This document shows, piece by piece, positions 16,419-25,415 of a DNA stretch of 64,000 nucleotides. The DNA comes from Parabacteroides chongii. GTDB lineage: Bacteria > Bacteroidota > Bacteroidia > Bacteroidales > Tannerellaceae. The notes under the pieces were generated by a model, which had not been told where the DNA came from, did no database searches, and was given only the letters and a program-made list of their open reading frames with translations. The stretch is from positions 3,442,501 through 3,506,500 of the forward strand of contig NZ_CP120849.1 of the NCBI RefSeq assembly GCF_029581355.1, read 5' to 3'. Position numbers and translations under genes: made by a program. The first letter of the stretch is position 1. Each line of letters begins with the position of its first letter.

Positions 16419-18746
16419 CTAATAACTGAACGGTGTCATTTTAGCATACGCTTTATAGTCTTTGATCATGCCGGGATAACCTTCTTCGGCACGCGGCAGA
16501 TAACGGAATCCGGAGATAGTTACATTTTCACGCAGGTCTATGACTACCTGGTGAGGATATTTCGCCTTTCTCGCCGTACTCCAGTAAGTAGATTCCTGCA
16601 AGTCGAATATTTTATCGGCTGTGAAATTACCACCATAAGTCTCTTCACTGTCTGCATAAACTATTTTCCAATGTTGACGGGAGAGAGGTTTGCCGTTTTC
16701 GTCCAGCAGATAGAATTCAGCAAGAGCAGCAATGTCTTTACCATCCTGTGCATTGAGTGCTTCCAGACAGAAATGACGAGCCTGTACAGGTGTATCGAAT
16801 TTTACTTCCTGCCAACCGTTACCAGGCTTTAAGGAACCTTGTCCGACCGGTTTTTCATTTTTCAGATTCAGGTTTTGTCCTTCCTTCCGGTTTGTCAGCG
16901 GAGCTTCCGGTCGCAACATATCGAGGATAGGGGTCTTTAAACCTTTGACAGATGCCTTTTCCGGTCCTTTCAGGTCGAGAACAATAATTTCATTTTCTCC
17001 TTTTTTGAGCCAGCAGCCCGGCATGAACAACGTCTGTTGAGGACCGATTTCCCAAAAACGTCCCATTGCCTTTCCGTTCACCCATACCATACCTTTTCCC
17101 CATGTCTGCATATCCAGGAATACATCGCCGGGAGTTTCCAGATTGAAAGTTGCCCGGTAATAAGCCGGTCCGTCTACTTTTGTTCCGGGTGCATATTTTT
17201 TATCTTTAACGAATGAATAGTCTACAGGCAAGTTGTAAACCGTCCAGTCTTTCAGTTCCTCTGCAGAGTTCTCGGTGATCAGCGCTACTTTATTCGTAAT
17301 ACCTTTCCGGTCATGGATTGCCTTGTCAAAGTTGACGCGTCCCATCGCTTCGATAAGGATATCCAACTGAGCTCCGGCTGCAGAGGCTGGCAGTTTGATC
17401 GTGTTTTCTCCGCGGCGCCGATCCAGGCGACCGACCAGTTTACCGTTAATGAAAACCTGTGCCCAGTCGTGCACCTCGTCTATTAACAGGGTTGTTCCGG
17501 CTTTGACTGCCGGTAAGGTCGTGCGATACAGGATTGAACCCCAACCTTGGTCGAACTCTTCCATAGGCTTGATGTCGTGAGTCTTTTTGGGTTCCGGCAG
17601 GTTGTCGAATAACAAAGCTGTCTCTTTCATTTCAAACTCAGGGATTTCAATGACAGGAAATGCTTCCGGTACTTCCGATTGAACTTCACCCGGTTCCATA
17701 TATTTGGCCAGAAGCTCACGCAATTTGTAGTATTTCGGAGTTGTCCATCCGGCTTCGCTGATCGGTGCATCATAATCATACGAGCTGCACATCGCTGAAT
17801 AGGCAGGACTGTTTGCACCTCCCCAATGTCCGAAAGTGGTACCTCCGTGAGTCATATATAAAGAGAAAGAGATATTCCGGTCCAGCATATCTTTCAATCC
17901 GGCAATCATTGTTTCCGCGTCACGTGTTTCGTGTTTCCTTCCCCAATGGTCGAACCATCCGCTCCAAAATTCACTACACATGAGCGGAGTGTTCGGACGT
18001 ACTTCTTTCAGTTTTTTGAATTGTTCTTCTATATTGGCTCCGGTTCCGAAATTGACGGTCCATACCAGGTCGTCGAGTGCATTGTTCTGGAAGTTGGAAC
18101 TCCAGTCGCATTGGAAAAGCGGAACATCGGTAAATCCGGCTTCACGCAGAATATCCCGGTTTTTGGCAATATAGGCTTTGTCGGTAGCATATGCACCATA
18201 TTCATTTTCAACCTGCACCATGATGATATTACCACCGCGGCTGATTTGCATGTCAGCCAGCTGTTTCCCTATTTCATTCATGTATAAACGCACGCGTTCA
18301 ATAAAATACGGATCGTTGGTACGCAGTTGTATGTCTTCTTTCTTCAGCAACCACCAGGGGAGACCGCCCATTTCCCATTCCGAGCAAACATACGGACCGG
18401 GACGTAGCATGATATACATACCGTGTTTTTGAGCCAGACGGCAGAATGCCGCGATATCATTTTGTCCGGTAAAATCGAACTCTCCGGGTTTCTGTTCATG
18501 GATGTTCCAAAAGGCATAGATACAAATCGTGTTCATGCCTAAAGCCTTACACATCTGAATTCGGTGTTCCCAGTATTCGACTGGTATACGGGTGTAGTGA
18601 ATCTCGGCAGCCTTGATGGTGAAAGGCTTGTCGTTCAGGAGAAAAGTCTTGTCTCCAATCTCGAATTTTCCTTTTTCTCCGGAGCTGCTGTTGCAACCGG
18701 CTAACAGAAAAAGGAGTAAGGTCATCAGAATTGTCATGTTCTTCAT
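16419..18746 (-). CDS. beta-galactosidase, glycoside hydrolase family 35, lipoprotein
   Basis: 775 aa. A lipoprotein signal ends at Cys18 (LLFLLAGC). The GH35 TIM barrel (about 30-350) contains AEIHYTRIPVEYW, the acid/base Glu182 in QVENEYGAY and nucleophile Glu259 in CSEFWSGWFDHWG. Beta-sandwich domains follow, including jelly rolls around RVNFDKAIHDRKGITN and a C-terminal F5/8-type carbohydrate-binding region (about 635-775). It should remove terminal beta-galactose at the cell surface or periplasm. No SusC/D pair is adjacent, so it stands alone. Confidence 0.95.
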   Translation of the reverse strand: MKNMTILMTLLLFLLAGCNSSSGEKGKFEIGDKTFLLNDKPFTIKAAEIHYTRIPVEYWEHRIQMCKALGMNTICIYAFWNIHEQKPGEFDFTGQNDIAAFCRLAQKHGMYIMLRPGPYVCSEWEMGGLPWWLLKKEDIQLRTNDPYFIERVRLYMNEIGKQLADMQISRGGNIIMVQVENEYGAYATDKAYIAKNRDILREAGFTDVPLFQCDWSSNFQNNALDDLVWTVNFGTGANIEEQFKKLKEVRPNTPLMCSEFWSGWFDHWGRKHETRDAETMIAGLKDMLDRNISFSLYMTHGGTTFGHWGGANSPAYSAMCSSYDYDAPISEAGWTTPKYYKLRELLAKYMEPGEVQSEVPEAFPVIEIPEFEMKETALLFDNLPEPKKTHDIKPMEEFDQGWGSILYRTTLPAVKAGTTLLIDEVHDWAQVFINGKLVGRLDRRRGENTIKLPASAAGAQLDILIEAMGRVNFDKAIHDRKGITNKVALITENSAEELKDWTVYNLPVDYSFVKDKKYAPGTKVDGPAYYRATFNLETPGDVFLDMQTWGKGMVWVNGKAMGRFWEIGPQQTLFMPGCWLKKGENEIIVLDLKGPEKASVKGLKTPILDMLRPEAPLTNRKEGQNLNLKNEKPVGQGSLKPGNGWQEVKFDTPVQARHFCLEALNAQDGKDIAALAEFYLLDENGKPLSRQHWKIVYADSEETYGGNFTADKIFDLQESTYWSTARKAKYPHQVVIDLRENVTISGFRYLPRAEEGYPGMIKDYKAYAKMTPFSY

Positions 18747-18875
18747 AAGGTGATTCTTGATAAAATTAAGTTTATAAATACTTTCGGATGGTAAAAGTAG
18801 ATAAATTTGTGAATATTATCGGTATAATAATAGTTCATATTGGACTAAAATCGGTTCTATTCTTCTGAATTTATG

Positions 18876-18883
18876 TACCTTTG
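18876..18883 (+). promoter_or_regulatory. -7 box TACCTTTG for the M13 peptidase
   Basis: It matches TAnnTTTG, 31 bases before the ATG at 18914. A clear TTTG -33 box is not seen. The minus-strand promoter of the GH35 gene must lie in the same 167-bp divergent region but is not evident to me. Confidence 0.45.
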
Positions 18884-18913
18884 CGGCATAATTCAAGTAA
18901 ACGTTGAACAAAA

Positions 18914-20959
18914 ATGAAGAAGTTAATAGTAATTCCGTTGGTAGCCGTCGGCATGATGGCAATGGCGGGGTGCAGTAAATCACCTGTGAAGGAAACTGCA
19001 AAAGTGGACGCCATCAATCTGGCAAATTTAGACACAACAGTCGCTCCCGGTACTGATTTTTATGAATATGCTTGCGGGGGATGGATCAAGAGTAATCCTC
19101 TGAAACCGGAATATTCACGTTTCGGAACATTCGATCAGTTGCGTGAAAACAACCAGGAGCAATTACGTACGCTTATCAATGAGCTGGGAACTACTTCGCA
19201 GGAAGCAGGAAGTGTAGCCCAGAAAATCGGAATGTTGTATGAAATGGGTATGGATAGCGTCAAGCTGAATAAGGATGGCCTGTCTCCTGTAAAAGAACAA
19301 CTGGATGCTATCCAGCGTCTGGGAACAAAAGCTGATGTTGCTAAAATGGTCGCTGTTTTGCACAAAGAAGGAATGGCTCCATTCTTCGCTTTGTTTGTCG
19401 ATGCGGATGAGAAGAACAGCTCGATGAATATCGTTCAATTGTATCAGGCTGGTTTAGGTATGGGTGACCGCGATTATTACCTGCTGGACGATGATGCGAC
19501 TCTAAAAGTGCGTGATGCTTACAAACAATTTATCGGACAACTGTTTACATTGACTGGAGCATCTCCGGAGCAAGCCGATGCTGCTGTAAATGCAGTGATG
19601 AAGATCGAAACCGGTATTGCTGAAATCTCTTTCAGCCGTGAGGATTTACGCGATACGCAGAAAAACTATAATAAGATCAAACTGGATGAATTCAAGGCGA
19701 AGAATAATCCTTTGGACTGGGATGTCTATTTTGAGAGCATGGGTCTGATGGAAATAGAATATCTGGATGCCAAACAGCTTCCGTTCTATGAAGCATTGGG
19801 TGAATTCCTGAAAAACGTATCTATCGACGAACAAAAATATTATCTGGCATTTAACCTTCTGAATGCGGCAGCCCCTTATCTGAGTGATGATTTTGTAGCT
19901 GCTGAATTTGATTTTTACGGAAAGACAATGTCAGGAAAGCAGGAACAGCAACCTCGTTGGAAACGCTCCCTGTCTACAGTCAACGGTGCTTTGGGTGAAG
20001 CTGTCGGTCAGATGTATGTTGCAAAATATTTCCCGGCTTCGTCTAAAGAAAAGATGTTGGAGCTGGTCGGTAACTTGCAGAAAGCATTGTCCGAACGTAT
20101 TGCCGGCCTTGAATGGATGAGTGATGAGACAAAGGCTAAAGCACAGGAAAAATTGTCTGCCTTTATCGTAAAGATCGGTTATCCGGATAAATGGCGTGAT
20201 TATACGGCTCTGGAAATCAAAGACGACTCTTACTGGGCAAATGTTTGCCGTTCGAATATCTTCGAGATGGACTATATGTTGCAACAGGCAGGCAAGCCGG
20301 TTGACAAAGCCCGTTGGGGAATGACACCGCAGACAGTGAATGCCTATTACAACCCGACTACAAACGAAATCTGTTTCCCGGCAGCGATCCTTCAACCTCC
20401 TTTCTTTAATCCGGATGCCGACGATGCTGTCAATTATGGTGCTATCGGTGTCGTGATCGGTCATGAAATGACTCACGGATTCGATGACCAGGGACGTAAC
20501 TATGATAAGGACGGTAACCTGACTGACTGGTGGACTGCCGAAGATGCCGTTCGTTTTACAGAACGTGCCGACCGTCTGGTACAGCAATATGATAATATCA
20601 TTGTCATCGACAGCGTTCATGCCAATGGCCGCTATACCTTAGGTGAAAACATTGCCGACCAGGGTGGTTTGTTGGTATCTCATCTGGCTTATCTGAACTC
20701 ATTGAAAGGAAAGGAAACTCCGGCTCCGATCGACGGGTTTACGAATGAACAGCGTTTCTACCTGGGATATGCAACCCTGTGGGGACAGAATATCCGTCCG
20801 GAAGAAATCCTGCGTCTGACGAAGATAGACCCGCACTCTTTGGGTAAATGGCGTGTGAATGCCGCTTTGCGTAATATCGATACATTCTATTCGGCTTTCG
20901 ATATTAAAGAAAGTGATCCGATGTATATGATGCCGGCTGAACGCGTAGTGATTTGGTAA
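18914..20959 (+). CDS. M13-family zinc metallopeptidase (neprilysin/PepO-like), lipoprotein
   Basis: 681 aa. A lipoprotein signal ends at Cys20 (MAMAGC). The N-terminal M13 domain starts at DTTVAPGTDFYEYACGGWIK, a hallmark of the family. The zinc site is HEMTH at about 517-521 with the second ligand in GENIADQGG; NAYYNPTTNEICFPAAILQ and the C-terminal VIW are also typical. It should cut short oligopeptides in the periplasm or on the outer membrane, like P. gingivalis PepO. Confidence 0.95.
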   Translation: MKKLIVIPLVAVGMMAMAGCSKSPVKETAKVDAINLANLDTTVAPGTDFYEYACGGWIKSNPLKPEYSRFGTFDQLRENNQEQLRTLINELGTTSQEAGSVAQKIGMLYEMGMDSVKLNKDGLSPVKEQLDAIQRLGTKADVAKMVAVLHKEGMAPFFALFVDADEKNSSMNIVQLYQAGLGMGDRDYYLLDDDATLKVRDAYKQFIGQLFTLTGASPEQADAAVNAVMKIETGIAEISFSREDLRDTQKNYNKIKLDEFKAKNNPLDWDVYFESMGLMEIEYLDAKQLPFYEALGEFLKNVSIDEQKYYLAFNLLNAAAPYLSDDFVAAEFDFYGKTMSGKQEQQPRWKRSLSTVNGALGEAVGQMYVAKYFPASSKEKMLELVGNLQKALSERIAGLEWMSDETKAKAQEKLSAFIVKIGYPDKWRDYTALEIKDDSYWANVCRSNIFEMDYMLQQAGKPVDKARWGMTPQTVNAYYNPTTNEICFPAAILQPPFFNPDADDAVNYGAIGVVIGHEMTHGFDDQGRNYDKDGNLTDWWTAEDAVRFTERADRLVQQYDNIIVIDSVHANGRYTLGENIADQGGLLVSHLAYLNSLKGKETPAPIDGFTNEQRFYLGYATLWGQNIRPEEILRLTKIDPHSLGKWRVNAALRNIDTFYSAFDIKESDPMYMMPAERVVIW

Positions 20960-20990
20960 TGCTGGAATACAGATAGTATATATAATGTAT

Positions 20991-21026
20991 AAAGCGGGAT
21001 AGTCGTTACGATTATCCCGCTTTTTT
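20991..21026. terminator. bidirectional terminator between peptidase and purine permease
   Basis: AAAGCGGGATA pairs with TATCCCGCTTT around a short loop and is flanked by an A-run on one side and a T-run on the other. It separates convergent genes that end at 20959 and 21044. Confidence 0.85.
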
Positions 21027-21043
21027 ATACCTGAAACAGTTGT

Positions 21044-22339
21044 TCAGGCAAATATAAATTTCAAAAGGAACAGAGCTGCTAGTATATACATGGTAATACT
21101 TATATCCCTGTGTTTACCACAGAACAATTTGACCAATACATAGCAAAGTAATCCCAAGACCATCCCGTCTGCGATAGAGTAGGTGAGTACCATCATGATA
21201 ATGGTGATGAAAGCCGGGAGTGCTTCGGATATATCATCCATATCGATCTTTGATACCGAGTCCATCATAAATACCCCGACAAGCACTAAAGCTCCGCTTG
21301 TTGCCGCACTGGGAATAAGCAGGAACAACGGAGCAAAGAACAAAGCCAGGATAAACAGCAATCCTGTTACCAGGGAGGTAAAACCGGAACGTCCTCCTTC
21401 AGCAATGCCCGAAGCACTTTCCACATAAGTGGTAATGGTTGAACTACCCATCATCGCCCCGATCGTTGTACCTATCGCATCAGACATCATCGCCTCTTTC
21501 ACATGTGGAATATGTCCGTCTTTCCCCATGATCCCGGTTTTGGAAGCCAGGCCGACCAGTGTCCCTACCGTATCGAATATATTCATAAACAATAAGGTGA
21601 AAATAACGATCGCCATATCCAAAGTAAAGAACTCGGAGAAATCGAATTTGCAGAAAGTCGGCTCTATCGAATGAGGCATGGAGACTGGAAGAAAACCTTC
21701 CGGTATTTCCGTTACTCCCAGCGGTATCCCGGCCAACGTACAAATCAGGATACTGTAAAATAAAGCACCCTTCACCTTCTTTACAACCAGGATTCCGCTC
21801 AGTAGGATACCCGTCATTGCCAGGACGGAAGACGGCGTGAACTCCCCGAACATAACGAACGTTGCCGGATTCGGGGCAATGATCCCTGCATTTTTTAACC
21901 CTATAAAAGCGATAAACATACCGATCCCGACCGAGATGGCATATCGCAGGTTCATCGGGATGCTGTTGAGAATAATCTCCCGGATGTTCAGGAAAGTGAT
22001 CAGGATAAATATCACCCCTTCGACAAACATCGCCGTCATTGCCGTCTGCCAGGAATACCCCATTCCCTGCACCAGGGTAAAAGCAAAAAATGCATTTAAT
22101 GCCATACTCGGTGCCTGTGCAAACGGAAGTTTGGCCATAAAAGCCAACAGGAAAGTCGCAATAGCGGAAGCCAGTGCCGTTGCTGTGAAGACAGCCCCTT
22201 TGTCCATTCCGGTAGTGCCCAGGATAGAAGGGTTGACGGCCAGGATATAACTCATTGTCAGGAAGGTCGTTATTCCTGCGATCACTTCCGTACGGATTGT
22301 CATGGTCTGTTTGTCAAACCCTAATAGTTTTTGTATCAT
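21044..22339 (-). CDS. NCS2 permease, AzgA/PbuG-like purine transporter
   Basis: 431 aa with 12 or more helices. Family motifs include EVIAGITTFLTMSYILAVNP near the N-terminus, APSMALNAFFAFTLV (the NCS2 AxGxNA-type region) and MMGSSTITTYVESASGIAEGG. AzgA-type members import adenine, guanine or hypoxanthine with protons. It ends near a DUF5020 outer-membrane protein gene 10 bases upstream, which suggests an inner/outer membrane pair for purine uptake. Confidence 0.92.
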   Translation of the reverse strand: MIQKLLGFDKQTMTIRTEVIAGITTFLTMSYILAVNPSILGTTGMDKGAVFTATALASAIATFLLAFMAKLPFAQAPSMALNAFFAFTLVQGMGYSWQTAMTAMFVEGVIFILITFLNIREIILNSIPMNLRYAISVGIGMFIAFIGLKNAGIIAPNPATFVMFGEFTPSSVLAMTGILLSGILVVKKVKGALFYSILICTLAGIPLGVTEIPEGFLPVSMPHSIEPTFCKFDFSEFFTLDMAIVIFTLLFMNIFDTVGTLVGLASKTGIMGKDGHIPHVKEAMMSDAIGTTIGAMMGSSTITTYVESASGIAEGGRSGFTSLVTGLLFILALFFAPLFLLIPSAATSGALVLVGVFMMDSVSKIDMDDISEALPAFITIIMMVLTYSIADGMVLGLLCYVLVKLFCGKHRDISITMYILAALFLLKFIFA

Positions 22340-22349
22340 ATATTTTGGA

Positions 22350-23051
22350 TTAATCGAATGTCCACTTTATCGCCAGCGTCGGAATGGTATAAAAACCGTT
22401 GCGACCGCCGAAGTTATGACTCAGTTCCACTTCACTTCCGACACTCAGCTTGAACTTATCATCAACACCTTTCAGCTTGTTTAAGTTCACCCATATCTGC
22501 GGTTCGGAAAGGAAAATGAAGTTCCCGTGGTCGTTCTTCTCCCGCCACCAGTCGGCAAACCCGCTGAATGTGCACAACCCGTTTTTAGCAAAATGAACAT
22601 ACCAGGTACCCGTCAATTGGAAATTGTTCGGGCTACGATGTTTCTGGATATATTTGTACATAGGAGTAAAAGTAAACCCTTTGGAGAAATCCTTATTATT
22701 ATATGTATAGGTGAAACCTCCTAGGTAGGCATTATTATAGGAAGCCCCTTTCATCAAACCTCCGTTATACTCTATATGGACGGAGAAAGGCGGTTGCCAG
22801 AAACTCAGTTCGCGGGCAATCTCCCAGTATGCCGAAGCAACTCCGCTGCTTTTGTAATCTATATCTACAAAAAAATAGGTGCTTCCCCATTTGTCAGGCT
22901 TGAACATTTCCACGGTGGAAGTCAGTGCCGGGCGACCGTCCAGATCCTTGTCATAGAGAGCACCTCCGAAATCATAGTGTAACTGAATGTTTTGCGCTTT
23001 CCCACAGAAAACGGCGAGCAATAAAATCGCCAGAGTAAAAAACTTTCTCAT
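22350..23051 (-). CDS. DUF5020 outer-membrane protein (Tsx-like)
   Basis: 233 aa with a signal peptide ending at GKAQN. The rest is rich in alternating beta strands and aromatic residues and ends in ...LAIKWTFD, as expected for a small outer-membrane barrel. DUF5020 proteins resemble the nucleoside channel Tsx. The purine permease gene begins 10 bases downstream, which supports a role in nucleoside or purine entry. Confidence 0.8.
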   Translation of the reverse strand: MRKFFTLAILLLAVFCGKAQNIQLHYDFGGALYDKDLDGRPALTSTVEMFKPDKWGSTYFFVDIDYKSSGVASAYWEIARELSFWQPPFSVHIEYNGGLMKGASYNNAYLGGFTYTYNNKDFSKGFTFTPMYKYIQKHRSPNNFQLTGTWYVHFAKNGLCTFSGFADWWREKNDHGNFIFLSEPQIWVNLNKLKGVDDKFKLSVGSEVELSHNFGGRNGFYTIPTLAIKWTFD

Positions 23052-23134
23052 GCTGATCGTTTAAAATAAATATGTATGGAAGTCACAAAGGTATAAAAAA
23101 AGCAAGACCTTCAAAAAGTCCTGCTTTGAGATTC

Positions 23135-24082
23135 TCAGATCAGATCCCTGAGTAACCAGGCGAGATAACAGAGGTACACCACAATCAGTGCCCACCCTTC
23201 GGCACGCGATATTTTCTGTCCGCTTTTTACCAGCGGTAGCAGAAGCAGTGTTAACCCCAGCATGACCAGCAGGTCGACATAGTTTACGTTCTTTGCAACG
23301 ATAGGTTTGACCATCGAACTGGTTCCTGCAATTGCCAGGATATTGAACAGGTTGGAACCAACGATATTTCCGATGGCAATATCCGGATTTTTCTTGAGTG
23401 CGGATACGACCGATGTTGCCAGTTCCGGCAGGCTTGTCCCGGCTGCAACGATAGTCAATCCGATCACCGCTTCGCTGACACCCAGTTCCTGGGCTATCGA
23501 TACGGCATTATTGACCAGCAGGTTGGAAGCGAATATCAGAATAACCAGGCCACCTACGATATACATTACATCTTTATACCAGGCTTCAGGCTGTTTTTCC
23601 AGCTCTCCCGCCAGTTCTTCCACTTTCTTTTCATGCTTGCGTGAGTAATACAGACTGAAAATCGTATAAAGAATGATGCCGGCTAAGAACAGGCAACCTT
23701 CCAATCTTCCAAGCGTTCCGTTCCAGAACAGCAGGGTGAAAACAACAGTGGCTACGATCAGGATAGGAATGTCCAGGCGTGTAAGCTGGCGTTTGGCCTG
23801 CAATGGCTGGATAACGGCAGAAATACCGAGAATAGCTGCTATATTGAAAATGTTGGAGCCGATGATGTTACCGACTGATATATCCCCTTGGCCCGATAAG
23901 GTGGCATTCAGGCTGACCACCAGTTCCGGTGCGCTTGTTCCGAATGCAACGATCGTAAGACCGATCACCAGGTTTGATATCTTTGCTTTCAGGGCTAACT
24001 CAGAACTCCCTTTAACCAACCAGCCCGCTCCGATATAGAGAGCAAACAGTGAAAGAATTAATAATGTAACGCTTGTTATCAT
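23135..24082 (-). CDS. calcium/sodium antiporter, CaCA family (YrbG-like)
   Basis: 315 aa, about ten helices with two inverted alpha repeats: GTSAPELVVSLNATL followed by NIIGSNIFNIAAILG, and GTSLPELATSVVSAL followed by NIVGSNLFNILAIAG. These carry the ion-binding Glu and Asn residues of Na+/Ca2+ exchangers. It exchanges Ca2+ for Na+ at the inner membrane. A box TAAATTTG (24088-24095 on the minus strand) ends 5 bases before the start codon, suggesting a very short leader. Confidence 0.92.
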   Translation of the reverse strand: MITSVTLLILSLFALYIGAGWLVKGSSELALKAKISNLVIGLTIVAFGTSAPELVVSLNATLSGQGDISVGNIIGSNIFNIAAILGISAVIQPLQAKRQLTRLDIPILIVATVVFTLLFWNGTLGRLEGCLFLAGIILYTIFSLYYSRKHEKKVEELAGELEKQPEAWYKDVMYIVGGLVILIFASNLLVNNAVSIAQELGVSEAVIGLTIVAAGTSLPELATSVVSALKKNPDIAIGNIVGSNLFNILAIAGTSSMVKPIVAKNVNYVDLLVMLGLTLLLLPLVKSGQKISRAEGWALIVVYLCYLAWLLRDLI

Positions 24083-24112
24083 GGCCGCAAATTTACTAAT
24101 CTTTTATTACAA

Positions 24113-24244
24113 TGTCTGGCTTCCTGTTGTCCGATAATCAAAAGATTATCGTAACCAAGTAAACAGCAAGTTATTTTTTAGGCAGAAAAACGTACCTTGG
24201 ATAACCCCGGATCACTACGGAGTAACAGCAGGAAGCTACTAGAC
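24113..24244. repeat. imperfect inverted repeat around a short hairpin
   Basis: The left arm begins GTCTGGCTTCCTGTTGT near 24115. The right arm near 24224-24244 reads AACAGCAGGAAGCTACTAGAC and is complementary with small gaps. A separate perfect hairpin GATAATC-aaaa-GATTATC lies inside. It holds no gene. Possibly a structured terminator for the small genes to the right or an old palindromic insertion. Confidence 0.4.
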
Positions 24245-24283
24245 ATTTTAGTTAGGGTTGTTAGGAATATTCGTATTAGTGAT

Positions 24284-24490
24284 TTAATATTCGTATTCTT
24301 CCTTTGGCTCTTTAGCCGCTTGTCTCAACTGTATGCCTCGAAGTACGACCATACAGATTGTTACAAACCCCAGTACTCCCATTGTTACATCTTTAGTGAC
24401 TGCATTGTCAAAATCGGTTGTACCGATTAATACCAATATGATAAACGATACCATCATGACAGCGTCTACCAGGTCCTTATTTATCTTCAT
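24284..24490 (-). CDS. small membrane protein, unknown function
   Basis: 68 aa with two predicted helices (VDAVMMVSFIILVLIG and VTMGVLGFVTICMVVL) and a charged C-terminus AAKEPKEEYEY. It lies 39 bases after another small membrane protein gene on the same strand. Both follow a secreted protein gene, and the three may form one transcript. I do not recognise the family. Confidence 0.6.
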   Translation of the reverse strand: MKINKDLVDAVMMVSFIILVLIGTTDFDNAVTKDVTMGVLGFVTICMVVLRGIQLRQAAKEPKEEYEY

Positions 24491-24529
24491 TTTATTAACT
24501 TATTAAAGGTTACTTTTGTTCAATTATTT

Positions 24530-24742
24530 TTACTTTTTTTCTTCGACAGCTGTTTCTTCAGTAGAATCGGTGCCGCTCAGGCCTTTCATAATACCGAACA
24601 AACCATATCCCAAAGCAAACATTACAACCAATAACTTAATATAGTCATTAGGAATGATGGAACTACAAGCTAATACGCAACCAATGATTGTGATAATAAC
24701 CGACAGATAAATACGTGTTTTATTTGATTTTTTAGTAGACAT
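24530..24742 (-). CDS. small membrane protein, unknown function
   Basis: 70 aa. A basic N-terminus (MSTKKSNKTR) precedes two helices (IYLSVIITIIGCVLACSSI and YIKLLVVMFALGYGLFGIM) and a Glu-rich tail. Composition and layout resemble the 68-aa neighbour, and the two may be paralogous in architecture. No known family recognised. Confidence 0.6.
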   Translation of the reverse strand: MSTKKSNKTRIYLSVIITIIGCVLACSSIIPNDYIKLLVVMFALGYGLFGIMKGLSGTDSTEETAVEEKK

Positions 24743-24928
24743 AATATTTTAATTTTTAAATGGATAAATAAATGTAAAATTGCTTTTTTTGAACTGTTTC
24801 GTAGCAGCTGATAGTAACGTTATAGAACATAACATTCCCTTATCCTCTCTCAAGAGGAGAACAGTTACTTTCATCGCCCATAAGCCGAACCAGTCTGAAT
24901 TCGATTAGACGGAGTTATCCTTTAAAAA

Positions 24929-25327
24929 TTAAATAATGAGTTTCCGTAGGGCAAACACATGTTGTGCCGTACGGCAAAGAAGTGTAGACAAATTTATAGT
25001 TTGACATTCCGATACATTTTCCAACACTTTACGTTGTACATTCATTTCTTTCAGGCGGATATCCTGAAGAGCTTTCTCCGCTATTTTCAGCGTGCGTAAG
25101 TGAAATGTATTATTAGTCAGTTGAACCGTTCTGCGGGCATTCAGACCTTTGCTTTCTTTCAGGTCTGTACTTAATACATTGAGGTAGTATTGTACATCTG
25201 CAGAACTTTTTTCTTTCATGACAGCCTCTTTTTGAGACACAGCGATATCGTTGCTTTCGATCTCCTCTTGGGGAGAGAAAAGCAAGAAGCCGAAAAGCAG
25301 AGTCAGTATGAATAGAAAATTTTTCAT
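24929..25327 (-). CDS. hypothetical secreted protein
   Basis: 132 aa with a hydrophobic signal segment at residues 4-18 (FLFILTLLFGFLLF). The mature part is helical and charged, ending hydrophobically. No family recognised. On the minus strand TATCTTTG (25332-25339) is a perfect -7 box only 5 bases before the ATG, so the mRNA may be nearly leaderless. The 186-base gap to the next small gene holds a short CCTCT/AGAGG hairpin near 24853-24866. Confidence 0.55.
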   Translation of the reverse strand: MKNFLFILTLLFGFLLFSPQEEIESNDIAVSQKEAVMKEKSSADVQYYLNVLSTDLKESKGLNARRTVQLTNNTFHLRTLKIAEKALQDIRLKEMNVQRKVLENVSECQTINLSTLLCRTAQHVFALRKLII

Positions 25328-25415
25328 GCTGCAAAGATATACGAATTCTTAATAAAAAAACAAATGATTGTGCTTTTTGTTTATACTTTTGTCCGTGAAT
25401 TGTGAACGTGAAAAG

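Noticed and set aside
16284..16832. A 182-residue plus-strand frame starting in repeat P copy 1
   Set aside because: It begins inside a palindromic repeat and runs antisense to the end of the GH35 gene.
19931..20620. A 229-residue minus-strand frame
   Set aside because: Opposite the M13 peptidase whose catalytic motifs are intact.
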